From an uncultured Paenibacillaceae bacterium (lineage in GTDB: Bacteria; Bacillota; Bacilli; Aneurinibacillales; Aneurinibacillaceae), in contig CALNBV010000256.1 of the NCBI GenBank assembly GCA_937874515.1, positions 1 through 61,198 of the forward strand: DNA of 61,198 nucleotides, in the 5' to 3' direction. Positions 43,255-51,883 of the stretch are shown here, in pieces. Below the pieces are notes generated by a model that was not told the origin of the DNA, did no database searches, and worked only from the letters and a program-made list of their open reading frames with translations. Position 1 is the first letter of the stretch; every line of letters begins with the position of its first letter. Made by a program: the position numbers and the translations under genes.

Positions 43255-45030
43255 ATGAGTAAAGGCAAAATTATCGTAATCGGTGGCGGTCTTGCTGGTT
43301 TAATGTCTACCATTAAAGCAGCTGAAGCTGGCTATCCTGTTGAACTTTTTTCTTTAGTTCCTGTAAAACGTTCTCACTCCGTTTGTGCACAAGGCGGTAT
43401 TAACGGAGCTGTAAATACAAAAGGTGAAGGGGATTCTCCTTGGATCCACTTTGATGATACTGTATACGGCGGGGATTTCCTTGCTAACCAACCACCTGTA
43501 AAAGCAATGTGTGATGCAGCACCTGGCATCATCAATATGTTTGACCGTATGGGTGTAATGTTTAACCGTACGCCAGAAGGTTTGCTTGACTTCCGTCGTT
43601 TTGGTGGTACACAACATCACCGTACAGCGTTTTCTGGTGCAACTACTGGGCAACAACTTCTTTATGCGTTGGACGAGCAAGTTCGCCGTTGGGAAGTAAA
43701 TGGTCTTGTAACGAAGTATGAAGGATGGGAATTCCTTTCTGCTATTATTGATGAAGATGGGGTTTGTCGTGGGGTTGTAGTTCAAGACCTCCGTACCATG
43801 GAAGTGAAATCTTTCCGTGCAGATGCAGTTATTCTTGCTACTGGCGGTCCTGGAATCATCTTTGGTAAATCTACCAACTCTGTTATCAATACTGCTACTG
43901 CGGCTTCTGCTGTATATCAACAAGGGGCTTATTATGCAAATGGGGAGTTTATCCAAATTCACCCTACTGCAATCCCTGGTGATGATAAAAACCGCTTAAT
44001 GTCTGAATCTGCACGTGGTGAAGGTGGACGTGTTTGGACATATAAAGATGGTAAACCATGGTATTTCTTAGAAGAAAAATATCCTGCATATGGAAACCTT
44101 GTTCCTCGGGATATTGCAACTCGTGAAATCTTCGATGTATGTGTTAATCAAGGACTTGGGGTAGATGGGGAAAATAAAGTATTCCTTGACCTTTCTCATA
44201 AAGATCCACATGAATTAGATGTAAAACTCGGTGGTATCATCGAAATTTACGAAAAATTCGTAGGGGATGACCCGAAAAAAGTTCCTATGAAAATTTTCCC
44301 AGGGGTTCACTATTCCATGGGCGGTCTGTGGGTAGATTACAACCAAATGACCAACATCCCTGGTCTCTTTGCAGCTGGTGAATGTGATTACTCTCAACAC
44401 GGTGCTAATCGTCTTGGAGCTAACTCCCTTCTTTCTGCTATATTCGGCGGTATGGTTGCAGGTCCGAAAGCCATTGAATACATTAACGGTTTACGGAAAT
44501 CCAGTGCAGATTTATCTGATTCTGTATTCAATGCTCAAGTTGCTAAAGAACAGGCTAAATATGATCGCATTACCAAAATGAGTGGAAATGAAAATGCGTA
44601 TGTTCTCCATAAAGAGCTTGGTGAAGTGATGACGAACAATGTAACTGTTGTACGTTATAACGATGCACTTCAAAAAACTGACGAGAAGATCCAAGAATTA
44701 ATGCAACGTTATCAAAATATCAACATCAACGATACAGCTAATTGGAGCAATAATGGTGCATCCTTCACTCGTCAACTTTGGAATATGCTTGCACTTGCCC
44801 GTGTAATTACGATCGGTGCATTAAATCGTAACGAAAGCCGTGGGGCTCACTATAAACCAGATTTCCCAGAACGTGATGATGCCAACTTCCTTAAAACTAC
44901 AATGGCGAAATTTAATAATATTACTTTCGCTCCAGAAATTAGTTATCAAGATGTTGATGTTTCCTTAATCACACCACGTATCCGTGACTACTCTCAGAAA
45001 CATGACGTAGAAGAAAAGAAAGAGGTGTAA
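43255..45030 (+). CDS. sdhA: succinate dehydrogenase flavoprotein subunit
   Basis: A 591-residue flavoprotein of complex II / TCA cycle. N-terminal FAD motif VIGGGLAGLMSTIKAAEAG; the histidyl-FAD region RSHSVCAQGGINGAV; substrate-site segments HPTAIPGDDKNRLMSE and GARGEGG-like SARGEGGRVW; C-terminal LGANSLLSAIFGG. AGGAGGTTGAG before ATG. Codon use is biased as in highly expressed genes. Confidence 0.97.
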   Translation: MSKGKIIVIGGGLAGLMSTIKAAEAGYPVELFSLVPVKRSHSVCAQGGINGAVNTKGEGDSPWIHFDDTVYGGDFLANQPPVKAMCDAAPGIINMFDRMGVMFNRTPEGLLDFRRFGGTQHHRTAFSGATTGQQLLYALDEQVRRWEVNGLVTKYEGWEFLSAIIDEDGVCRGVVVQDLRTMEVKSFRADAVILATGGPGIIFGKSTNSVINTATAASAVYQQGAYYANGEFIQIHPTAIPGDDKNRLMSESARGEGGRVWTYKDGKPWYFLEEKYPAYGNLVPRDIATREIFDVCVNQGLGVDGENKVFLDLSHKDPHELDVKLGGIIEIYEKFVGDDPKKVPMKIFPGVHYSMGGLWVDYNQMTNIPGLFAAGECDYSQHGANRLGANSLLSAIFGGMVAGPKAIEYINGLRKSSADLSDSVFNAQVAKEQAKYDRITKMSGNENAYVLHKELGEVMTNNVTVVRYNDALQKTDEKIQELMQRYQNININDTANWSNNGASFTRQLWNMLALARVITIGALNRNESRGAHYKPDFPERDDANFLKTTMAKFNNITFAPEISYQDVDVSLITPRIRDYSQKHDVEEKKEV

Positions 45031-45037
45031 ATAATCC

Positions 45038-45787
45038 ATGGCTGAAAAAACTATTCATCTGATCATTACCCGTCAAGATGGCCCGGATGCAACGCCTTAC
45101 AAAGAAGAGTTTAAAATTCCTTATCGTCCGAATATGAACGTAATCGGTTGCTTAATGGAAATTCAACGTAATCCAGTAAACACTCAAGGCAAAAAAGTAG
45201 CTCCTATTGTTTGGGAAATGAACTGTCTTGAAGAAGTTTGTGGCGCTTGTTCTATGGTTATTAACGGAAAACCTCGCCAATCTTGTACGGCTCTTATTGA
45301 CAACTTAGAACAACCAATTAACCTTGCACCAATGTCTACATTCCCAGTTATGCGTGACCTTGCTGTAGACCGTAGCCGCATGTTTGATGCTCTTAAACGT
45401 GTTAAAGCATGGATTCCAATTGACGGAACTTACGAACTTGGACCAGGACCACGTATGGCTGAAAGAGATCGCCAATGGGCTTATGAATTATCCCGTTGCA
45501 TGACTTGCGGATGCTGCCTTGAAGCATGTCCAAATGTAAATGATAAATCTCCATTTATCGGTGCTTTCGCTATTTCTCAAGTACGTCTCTTCAATGAACA
45601 TCCAACTGGACAAATGAACAAAGAAGAACGTCTTGAAGGATTAATGGGTGAAGGTGGCGTTACCGATTGCGGTAACTCTCAAAACTGTGTACAAGTATGT
45701 CCAAAAGGGATTCCACTCACGACTTCTATCGCTGATATGAACCGTGCGACTACTTTGTATTCAATTAAAAACTTCTTCCGTAGCTAA
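45038..45787 (+). CDS. sdhB: succinate dehydrogenase iron-sulfur subunit
   Basis: A 249-residue subunit with an N-terminal plant-type 2Fe-2S domain (NCLEEVCGACSMVING, then RQSC) and C-terminal cluster motifs CMTCGCCLEACPN and CVQVCPKG for 4Fe-4S and 3Fe-4S. It transfers electrons from SdhA to SdhC. Seven bases after sdhA. Operon ends with a strong terminator at 45801. Confidence 0.97.
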   Translation: MAEKTIHLIITRQDGPDATPYKEEFKIPYRPNMNVIGCLMEIQRNPVNTQGKKVAPIVWEMNCLEEVCGACSMVINGKPRQSCTALIDNLEQPINLAPMSTFPVMRDLAVDRSRMFDALKRVKAWIPIDGTYELGPGPRMAERDRQWAYELSRCMTCGCCLEACPNVNDKSPFIGAFAISQVRLFNEHPTGQMNKEERLEGLMGEGGVTDCGNSQNCVQVCPKGIPLTTSIADMNRATTLYSIKNFFRS

Positions 45788-45800
45788 TTTAATAAACGAT

Positions 45801-45832
45801 AAAAAGTGACCCTTTATGGGTCACTTTTTTTT
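45801..45832 (+). terminator. terminator after sdhB
   Basis: Hairpin AAAAAGTGACCC / GGGTCACTTTTTTTT. Confidence 0.93.
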
Positions 45833-45866
45833 CATAAATAATTGTCAACTACTTTATTAACTTGTG

Positions 45867-45896
45867 TTGACAAATAACCGATATCCTTACTATAAT
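45867..45896 (+). promoter_or_regulatory. sigma-A promoter of bioB
   Basis: TTGACA (45867-45872), 18-base spacer, TATAAT (45891-45896). It abuts the BirA operator, so bound BirA would cover the transcription start. Confidence 0.85.
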
Positions 45897-45897
45897 T

Positions 45898-45931
45898 ATT
45901 GTAAACCAAATATATTAAAGTGGTTAACAAT
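45898..45931 (+). promoter_or_regulatory. BirA operator of bioB
   Basis: Dyad TTGTAAACC - 14 bases - GGTTAACAA, a close match to the BirA box consensus, just after the -10 box. Confidence 0.93.
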
Positions 45932-45956
45932 ATTCAGATTAGGGGTTGAACCTTTT

Positions 45957-46958
45957 ATGTCCATGGAAACACAAGAAAAAGTCGATCTATTCTCATTAGC
46001 ACAAGAAGTTATTGCTGGAAAAGCCATTTCCAAAGATGAAGCTTTGGCTATTTTAAATACACCAAATTCTGAAATCCTTCCTCTTCTTCATGCAGCCTAT
46101 CAAATTCGCCATCATTATTATGGAAACAAAGTGAAATTAAATATGATCATTAATGCGAAAAGTGGCCATTGTTCAGAAGACTGTGGTTACTGTTCCCAAT
46201 CCATGGTATCTACCGCTCCAGTTGAAAAATATCCATTGCTTGAGAGAAAGACCATCCTTGAGGGTGCACGGAAGGCAAAAGATTTAAAGGCAGGTACGTA
46301 TTGCATTGTAACCAGTGGCAAAAAACCTACAAACAACGAAGTAGATGAAGTAATCGAAGCAATTAAAGAAATCAAAGCAACCATGAGCATAAACGTTTGC
46401 GCTTGTTTAGGTCTTATTACTCCTGAACAGGCAAAGCGTATCAAAGAAGCAGGCTGTGATCGTTTCAATCATAATATTAATACAACAGCTGAACATTATA
46501 GCAAAGTCGCTTCTACCCATACTTACCAGGATCGACTTGATACGTTGAATGTTATTAAAGAAGCAGGAATGTCTCCCTGTTCTGGGGTTATTATTGGATT
46601 AGGTGAAACAGAAGAACAAGTTGTGGATATGGCTTTTGAATTAAAAGAGGTAGACCCTCAATCCATCCCTGTTAACTTCTTAAATCCTATTCCTGGAACG
46701 CCAATGGAGAATTTAAGAGATAATAGCCCAATGAAGTCATTAAAAGTTCTTGCATTGTTCCGTTTCGTTAATCCTACAAAAGAAATTCGTATTTCTGGTG
46801 GACGTGAAGTGAATTTAAATACATTACAACCAATGGGATTATTTGCGGCTAACTCAATTTTTGTTGGGGATTACTTAACTACAGATGGACAACTGGTAAG
46901 CATGGACCATCAAATGATTCAAGATTTAGGCTTTGAAATTGAAGAAGTAGTAGAGTAA
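45957..46958 (+). CDS. bioB: biotin synthase
   Basis: A 333-residue radical SAM enzyme inserting sulfur into dethiobiotin. The cluster motif CX3CX2C is at Cys72, Cys76 and Cys79 (CSEDCGYCSQS). Later conserved Cys/Arg residues for the 2Fe-2S cluster appear in INVCACLGLIT and RISGGREVN. ATG 45957 is chosen (AGGGGTTG upstream). The longest frame starts at 45864, inside the promoter, and cannot be transcribed. No other biotin synthesis gene is adjacent. Terminator at 46968. Confidence 0.96.
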   Translation: MSMETQEKVDLFSLAQEVIAGKAISKDEALAILNTPNSEILPLLHAAYQIRHHYYGNKVKLNMIINAKSGHCSEDCGYCSQSMVSTAPVEKYPLLERKTILEGARKAKDLKAGTYCIVTSGKKPTNNEVDEVIEAIKEIKATMSINVCACLGLITPEQAKRIKEAGCDRFNHNINTTAEHYSKVASTHTYQDRLDTLNVIKEAGMSPCSGVIIGLGETEEQVVDMAFELKEVDPQSIPVNFLNPIPGTPMENLRDNSPMKSLKVLALFRFVNPTKEIRISGGREVNLNTLQPMGLFAANSIFVGDYLTTDGQLVSMDHQMIQDLGFEIEEVVE

Positions 46959-46967
46959 TGAACATGC

Positions 46968-47000
46968 AGGGTTGTCCATTTTAGGGCAACCTTTTTTTTG
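46968..47000 (+). terminator. terminator after bioB
   Basis: Hairpin GGGTTGTCC / GGGCAACC (G-U pairs tolerated) then eight T. Confidence 0.8.
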
Positions 47001-47079
47001 CTTAAATTCTCCGAAATTTATGATAATATTGTGTGATAGATAAACAAAAATTACATGGATTTGGAAAGGAGAAAACGCA

Positions 47080-47559
47080 ATGGCCCTACCATCTTTTATT
47101 AAACCAGATGCTGAATCCTGGCTGAATCAATTTCAGTTTAAGACCCAAATTACTGTTCGTTACTGTGAAACAGATCAATCAGGACATTTAAACAATGTGA
47201 GTCACTTAATTTATTTTGAACAAGGAAGAGTAGAGTATTTAAATCATCTCGGAATTGGAAAAACTATTTTTCAAGAAGTATCAGACATTATGTTTGTGGC
47301 CGTAGATATTGAATGCCAGTATCTTGCCCAGGTTTATTTCGGTGACTCCCTTGAGTTAGGTGTACGAATTGGGAAATTAGGCAATCGCTCCATGGATATA
47401 GAGTATTATTTATCAACAAAAAGAGAAGGACAGGATGTTCTTGTCGCATCAGGTAGAGGGGCCTGTGTATTTGTTTCTAAAGATACAGCAAAGAGTGTCC
47501 CCATCCCAGAACACTATAGAGATATCATTAACAATTTTGAACAAATACAGGTGGTATAA
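47080..47559 (+). CDS. ysmA: hotdog-fold acyl-CoA thioesterase (YsmA-like)
   Basis: A 159-residue hotdog protein of the 4-hydroxybenzoyl-CoA thioesterase/YbgC family. The catalytic Asp motif is RYCETDQSGHLNNVSHLIYFEQGR, seen here as CETDQSGHLNN. The predicted role is hydrolysis of acyl-CoA or acyl-ACP. GGAGAAAACGC before ATG (AAAGGAG at about 47064). Between sdhB and gerE as in B. subtilis, with bioB inserted. Confidence 0.9.
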   Translation: MALPSFIKPDAESWLNQFQFKTQITVRYCETDQSGHLNNVSHLIYFEQGRVEYLNHLGIGKTIFQEVSDIMFVAVDIECQYLAQVYFGDSLELGVRIGKLGNRSMDIEYYLSTKREGQDVLVASGRGACVFVSKDTAKSVPIPEHYRDIINNFEQIQVV

Positions 47560-47566
47560 CTAATCT

Positions 47567-47974
47567 ATGTTTTTTCATGGTATTGACCTTTGTCACTTAC
47601 AAAATCATTATCCCATATTATCTCCCAGGCAAAGTGTGGGCAGTAAATCGGAGGAACAGTTAGCTGACCGGAAGCACTTAATTGATCGCTTTGGTTTAGA
47701 GCCTGTTCACTTATTAGAATACTGGCGGGGAGAATACGAGGGAAGAGATTGTTTAAAATCTTGTTTTTTATTTGGAAATACAGTATTAGCTTTCTCTTCA
47801 ATACCACTGCCCTTTTGGCAATTAAGCCGTTTCGAAATTGGTGTGCCAATTTTGGATGTACGAAGGGTGCGTTGGATTTTTTATAAAGATTATGGTTTAA
47901 AGGAAGAATTAAGGTCCTTTTTTCCCGGAAAAAAAATCATATTTGTTAAGGAATCGGACTTGAACCTAATGTAA
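47567..47974 (+). CDS. hypothetical protein, 135 residues
   Basis: Unrecognised. It begins only 7 bases after the ysmA stop, so it is probably cotranscribed. No good ribosome site precedes the ATG, and translation may depend on coupling. Sequence has no signal peptide or membrane span, and is rich in Phe/Trp/Arg (LLEYWRGEYEGRD, RRVRWIFYKDYGL). The 60-65 residue C-terminal part alternates strands and charges like a small alpha/beta domain. It lies before the sporulation gene gerE. Coding is likely because no overlapping better frame exists. Confidence 0.6.
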   Translation: MFFHGIDLCHLQNHYPILSPRQSVGSKSEEQLADRKHLIDRFGLEPVHLLEYWRGEYEGRDCLKSCFLFGNTVLAFSSIPLPFWQLSRFEIGVPILDVRRVRWIFYKDYGLKEELRSFFPGKKIIFVKESDLNLM

Positions 47975-48022
47975 CATAAGGGAATATAATGTGTCACAGG
48001 CCCAAATTCCCGCTATGACCGC

Positions 48023-48050
48023 ACCTCCTGTCATACCCCTTCATAAACTA
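48023..48050 (+). promoter_or_regulatory. candidate sigma-K promoter of gerE
   Basis: AC (48023-48024), 17 bases, then CATAAACTA (48042-48050), fitting the sigma-K pattern AC-N17-CATAnnnTA. gerE is sigma-K dependent in B. subtilis. Confidence 0.6.
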
Positions 48051-48108
48051 TGGTGACTGTATCCCAAAACCTTGTACTTGAGAGCCCGAGCAAGGAGGGG
48101 TAGAACTT

Positions 48109-48330
48109 TTGGGTAACGAACACAAAGCAAAGCCGTTATTAACAAATAGGGAAAGAGAAGTTTTTGAATTATTAGTGCTCGATAAAACCACAAAAGAAAT
48201 AGCCCAGCAACTGTTTATTAGTGAGAAAACGGTACGCAATCACATCAGTAATGTTATCCAAAAGCTTGGTGTGAAAGGTCGGTCACAGGCAGTTGTTGAA
48301 TTAGTTAGACTTGGAGAATTAAAAATATAA
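48109..48330 (+). CDS. gerE: sporulation transcription factor GerE
   Basis: A 73-residue LuxR/FixJ-type helix-turn-helix protein without receiver domain, the same size as B. subtilis GerE. HTH core LTNREREVFELLVLDKTTKE and EKTVRNHISNVIQKLGVKGR. It acts late in the mother cell, tuning coat genes with sigma-K. Start is TTG at 48109, 8 bases after AAGGAGGGG; there is no ATG. Followed by a terminator. Confidence 0.94.
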   Translation: MGNEHKAKPLLTNREREVFELLVLDKTTKEIAQQLFISEKTVRNHISNVIQKLGVKGRSQAVVELVRLGELKI

Positions 48331-48347
48331 GAAATAGAGAACTGGCA

Positions 48348-48378
48348 TCCGCCTCTTATTTTATGGGGCGGTTTTTTC
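48348..48378 (+). terminator. terminator after gerE
   Basis: CCGCCTC / GGGGCGG hairpin with a T-run following. Confidence 0.8.
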
Positions 48379-48472
48379 TTTACACTTAAAGTCTTTACAA
48401 AAGAAACTATTGCTTTTTTATTCCTTAGACATCAAGATTATAAAAGGAATCTAAATAAAAGGAAGCGAAAAA

Positions 48473-49285
48473 ATGAAGAAAAAAGGAATTGGTATTGTTG
48501 ATTCTGGTGTTGGCGGATTAACAGTAGCAAAAGAAGTCCTTAGACAATTGCCTAGAGAGGATATTATTTATTTTGGGGATACAGCACGATGTCCATATGG
48601 TCCAAGGCCTTATGATGAAGTAAGGGATTTCTCAATGCAGATGATCTCCTATGTTCTTACATATGATATTAAAGCGTTAATGATTGCCTGTAATACAGCC
48701 ACTGCAGTCATTCTCCCTGAAATAAGTTCTAAATTAGATATACCTGTCATTGGTGTTATTGAACCGGGGGCCCGTTCTGCGATTCGCAAAACGAAAACTG
48801 GGAAAATCGCCGTTATTGGAACAGAAGGAACCATTCGCAGTGGAGCATATGCTAAAGCTTTAAAAAAATTAAGCCCCAGTACAACAGTGGTTAGTTTAGC
48901 CTGTCCTACTTTAGTTCCTTTTGTGGAAAGCGGAAACTTAAATGACCCTACTGGTTATGATATTGTAAAAAATGCACTTCTTCCTCTTGCTGGAGAAGAT
49001 TTTGATACATTAATTCTTGGGTGTACCCATTACCCTCTGATTTCCCACTTTATTCAAGATGTGGTTGGTCCTCGGGTGAAATTAATTAGTTCTGCTGAGG
49101 AAGCGGCCAGCGAGCTTAGCGCAGTGCTTTCTCACCGTGGCATGCTAGCCAATGGGGGAGATTTGGTAAACAACCATCACCGTTTCTTTACCAGTGGGGA
49201 TCGTGAATTATTTAATTCCATTGCCCGTAAATGGCTTGGGATTCCTTTAGAATCCCAACTGGTGGATTTAAATAGAGTGAATTAA
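48473..49285 (+). CDS. murI: glutamate racemase
   Basis: A 270-residue cofactor-free racemase supplying D-glutamate for peptidoglycan. Both catalytic cysteines are visible in IACNTATAV and GCTHYPL; N-terminal IVDSGVGGLTVAKEV and YFGDTARCPYGPR are family signatures. AAAAGGAAGC before the ATG. RacE position in the B. subtilis gerE-racE-gerM order; the MarR gene ysmB between them there is missing here. Confidence 0.96.
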   Translation: MKKKGIGIVDSGVGGLTVAKEVLRQLPREDIIYFGDTARCPYGPRPYDEVRDFSMQMISYVLTYDIKALMIACNTATAVILPEISSKLDIPVIGVIEPGARSAIRKTKTGKIAVIGTEGTIRSGAYAKALKKLSPSTTVVSLACPTLVPFVESGNLNDPTGYDIVKNALLPLAGEDFDTLILGCTHYPLISHFIQDVVGPRVKLISSAEEAASELSAVLSHRGMLANGGDLVNNHHRFFTSGDRELFNSIARKWLGIPLESQLVDLNRVN

Positions 49286-49329
49286 TCAAGTGGACAAATA
49301 TTTTTGGACAAAATACGTATAATTCTCAA

Positions 49330-49363
49330 TCAGGCTCGTATACATAGTACAAATTGAGCCTGA
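49330..49363 (+). promoter_or_regulatory. inverted repeat abutting the gerM ribosome site
   Basis: Perfect 8-base arms TCAGGCTC / GAGCCTGA separated by 18 bases. The right arm ends directly before GGAGGG of gerM. It could be a protein operator, an RNA hairpin limiting translation, or a weak terminator for murI. Confidence 0.5.
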
Positions 49364-49375
49364 GGAGGGAATAAA

Positions 49376-50410
49376 ATGGCACGCCGAGGGTTACTATGGG
49401 CCGCCTTAATTAGTATTTTTATTCTTTTAAGCGGTTGTAATTTGTTTGGTCCTAAAGATGTATCCAATTCTCAAGGAATTGACCCACCACCGTTAACGGG
49501 ACAATCCACTGATAATCCAGAAAATGAGGCTAAGTCACAAAGTGGGAAAAACATGCAAAAGGTTTATGTTACAGATGTGGATGGCTATGTGGTTCCCTGG
49601 TCTGTTGAGATGCCTAAAGTGGAAGGAAATGGTCTGGCAAAACAGGTCATTTCTTATATGATTAAAGGTAGCGAAGGGGATAAACTATTACCCAAAGGCC
49701 TAACTAACATCCTTCCTGAAGGCGCAAAACTTATTGGTATGACCATTAAGGATGGAGTGGCTACGGTCGATTTTTCACCAGGTTTTAAAAAGTATAAAGG
49801 GGAAAATGAACAGAAAATTATTGATGCCATTACCTGGGCATTAACAGAATTTGATAACGTGAAAGAAGTAAGCATCTGGATTAACGGAACTCCTCTTGAA
49901 ACCATGCCTGTAAAGGGGACACCTGTGAACCGTTTAAGCAGACAAAATGGCATCAACTTAGAAATTAGCGAAAATGTAAAAATGGGCCAAACCCGGCCAG
50001 TAACGATTTATTTACAGGGCCAATTATCTGATAAAGTGACTTATTTTGTGCCAGTTACTCGTTTGATTCCTAGAACAGATGATGTGGCTAGTGCAGTTAT
50101 TAATGAGTTGTTAAAAGGGCCATTACAGGGATCGACCTTATATAGCTCCCTTTTACCATCTGTTAATGTACTGAGTGTGAAGAAAGAAAACGAAACCATC
50201 ACTGTTAATTTTGATAATAAGATTCTTTCCTATAATCAAGGGGAAGCCAATCCCAATGCTGTTACAGAAATTGTGCTTTCTTTAACAGAAAATACAGATG
50301 CCAAGAAAATTCAACTGATGGTTGATGGAAAGAAAAATTTAAAAGCTGGCAAAGAAGATTACTCTAAACCAGTTAGCAGACCAACAGTGATTAACCCTTC
50401 GGCATATTAA
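49376..50410 (+). CDS. gerM: spore germination lipoprotein GerM
   Basis: A 344-residue lipoprotein: signal peptide ending at lipobox LSGC (Cys21), a low-complexity linker, and two GerMN domains (about 60-190 and 195-330). They share the pattern of an N-terminal strand YVTDVDGYVVPW / IYLQGQLSDKVTYFVP and later GVATVDFSPGF / ETITVNFDNKI. GerM is needed for spore cortex/germination and sporulation. GAGGAGGG before the ATG. Terminator follows. Confidence 0.93.
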   Translation: MARRGLLWAALISIFILLSGCNLFGPKDVSNSQGIDPPPLTGQSTDNPENEAKSQSGKNMQKVYVTDVDGYVVPWSVEMPKVEGNGLAKQVISYMIKGSEGDKLLPKGLTNILPEGAKLIGMTIKDGVATVDFSPGFKKYKGENEQKIIDAITWALTEFDNVKEVSIWINGTPLETMPVKGTPVNRLSRQNGINLEISENVKMGQTRPVTIYLQGQLSDKVTYFVPVTRLIPRTDDVASAVINELLKGPLQGSTLYSSLLPSVNVLSVKKENETITVNFDNKILSYNQGEANPNAVTEIVLSLTENTDAKKIQLMVDGKKNLKAGKEDYSKPVSRPTVINPSAY

Positions 50411-50426
50411 ATTAAATGAATGGAAT

Positions 50427-50458
50427 AAAAAGGGGAGCCTATTTTCAGCTCCCCTTTT
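50427..50458 (+). terminator. terminator after gerM
   Basis: AAAAGGGGAGC / GCTCCCCTTTT hairpin. Confidence 0.85.
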
Positions 50459-50500
50459 ATAGTGTTTCCGAAGCTAAAATACATGTTAAGGGCGATATTG

Positions 50501-50509
50501 TGCTATAAT
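50501..50509 (+). promoter_or_regulatory. extended -10 promoter of rph
   Basis: TGCTATAAT: extended TGn with a perfect TATAAT, 30 bases before the rph start. The -35 is weak. Confidence 0.5.
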
Positions 50510-50538
50510 AAGCGCGAAAACAATTGGGAGGTTATGCC

Positions 50539-51282
50539 ATGAGAGATGCTGAACGAAGAAATGATGAGTTACGCCCGGTTAAGATGACCGTCAATTATAT
50601 AAAACATGCCGAAGGTTCTGTGTTAATCGAGGTTGGAGATACGAAGGTAATTTGCAGTGCTACTATCGAAGAAAAGGTTCCCCCCTTTATGAGAGGAGAG
50701 GGAAAGGGTTGGGTAACTGCAGAGTATTCCATGTTGCCCCGGGCAACAGAAACAAGAAATGTGCGTGAATCTAGCCGTGGAAAAGTCAGTGGACGAACCA
50801 TGGAAATCCAACGTTTAATTGGAAGGGCTTTACGTTCTGTGGTTCATTTGCAAGGTTTAGGTGAACGGACCATTTGGATTGACTGTGATGTAATTCAAGC
50901 AGATGGCGGGACAAGAACGGCTTCCATTACTGGCGGATTTGTAGCCATGGCACTTGCTTTAGGGAAATTATTCAAACAAAATACCATATCTACTTTACCA
51001 ATCACTGATTATTTGGCGGCTACCAGTGTAGGTTTGATTGGCGACGAAATTTTATTGGATTTATGTTATACAGAAGATTCCAAGGCAAAGGTAGATATGA
51101 ACCTGGTGATGACTGGAGAAGGAAAATTTGTAGAAATACAGGGAACAGGTGAAGAAGAGCCCTTCAGTATTGAGGATTTACATACCTTTCTTGAGTTTGG
51201 AAAAAAAGGCGTTAACGATTTAATTGAACAGCAAAAGGCCGCCTTAGGAGATCTTGCAATACATATTGGTAAAAGGAATTAA
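50539..51282 (+). CDS. rph: ribonuclease PH
   Basis: A 247-residue phosphorolytic 3' exonuclease trimming tRNA 3' ends, a hexameric RNase PH-fold enzyme. Motifs are MLPRATETRNVRE (phosphate site), GRTMEIQRLIGRALR and IDCDVIQADGGTRTASITG. ATG 50539 follows GGGAGG; the longer TTG start at 50524 overlaps that site. First gene of rph-rdgB-ysnB. Confidence 0.96.
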   Translation: MRDAERRNDELRPVKMTVNYIKHAEGSVLIEVGDTKVICSATIEEKVPPFMRGEGKGWVTAEYSMLPRATETRNVRESSRGKVSGRTMEIQRLIGRALRSVVHLQGLGERTIWIDCDVIQADGGTRTASITGGFVAMALALGKLFKQNTISTLPITDYLAATSVGLIGDEILLDLCYTEDSKAKVDMNLVMTGEGKFVEIQGTGEEEPFSIEDLHTFLEFGKKGVNDLIEQQKAALGDLAIHIGKRN

Positions 51283-51286
51283 TAAA

Positions 51287-51883
51287 ATGAAACAAATCGT
51301 TTTAGCGACAAGAAATAAAGGGAAATTAAAAGAATTTAGAGAATTATTTACACCAATGGGAATTGAAGTTTTAGGTGTAGATGAAATTTCTTCTGTCCCT
51401 GATGTGGAAGAGGACGGAGATACTTTTGCAGCAAATGCAATCAAAAAAGCTGAAACCATTTCTCAAGCCTTAGAAATGCCTGCTTTAGCCGATGATTCTG
51501 GATTGGAAGTGGATGCACTACAGGGCCAACCTGGTGTTTTATCTGCTCGTTTTGCAGGATTTCATGCTACAGATGAAGAAAACAATCGGAAATTAACTGT
51601 GATGCTGGAAAATATCCCCCTGGAAAAAAGGTCTGCCAGGTTTGTATGTGTACTGGCTTTTGCAATTCCAGGCCAGAAAACCATAACGGCACAAGGTGTT
51701 TGTGAAGGATTAATTCTTACAGAACCTGAAGGAAATGGTGGCTTTGGTTATGATCCTTATTTTTATGTCCCGCAACTAAAGCAAACAATGGCCCAGCTCC
51801 CCCCTGATGAAAAGAATAAAATTAGTCACAGGGGACAGGCATTACTTAAGTTAGAAAAAGTTGTAAGGGAGCGTTTTATGTGA
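51287..51883 (+). CDS. rdgB: XTP/dITP diphosphatase (RdgB/HAM1)
   Basis: A 198-residue house-cleaning pyrophosphatase removing dITP, XTP and ITP. N-terminal IVLATRNKGKLKEFRELF; metal/substrate motifs DTFAANAIKKAE, ADDSGLEVDALQGQPGVLSA and GNGGFGYDPYFYVP; C-terminal KISHRGQALLKL. ATG 51287 is four bases after the rph stop; the longer frame from 51254 overlaps rph and starts mid-gene. Overlaps ysnB by four bases. Confidence 0.95.
   Translation: MKQIVLATRNKGKLKEFRELFTPMGIEVLGVDEISSVPDVEEDGDTFAANAIKKAETISQALEMPALADDSGLEVDALQGQPGVLSARFAGFHATDEENNRKLTVMLENIPLEKRSARFVCVLAFAIPGQKTITAQGVCEGLILTEPEGNGGFGYDPYFYVPQLKQTMAQLPPDEKNKISHRGQALLKLEKVVRERFM

Noticed and set aside
45864..45956. N-terminal extension of bioB
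   Set aside because: It would begin inside the promoter and BirA operator, so it cannot be on the transcript. The ATG at 45957 fits the family start.
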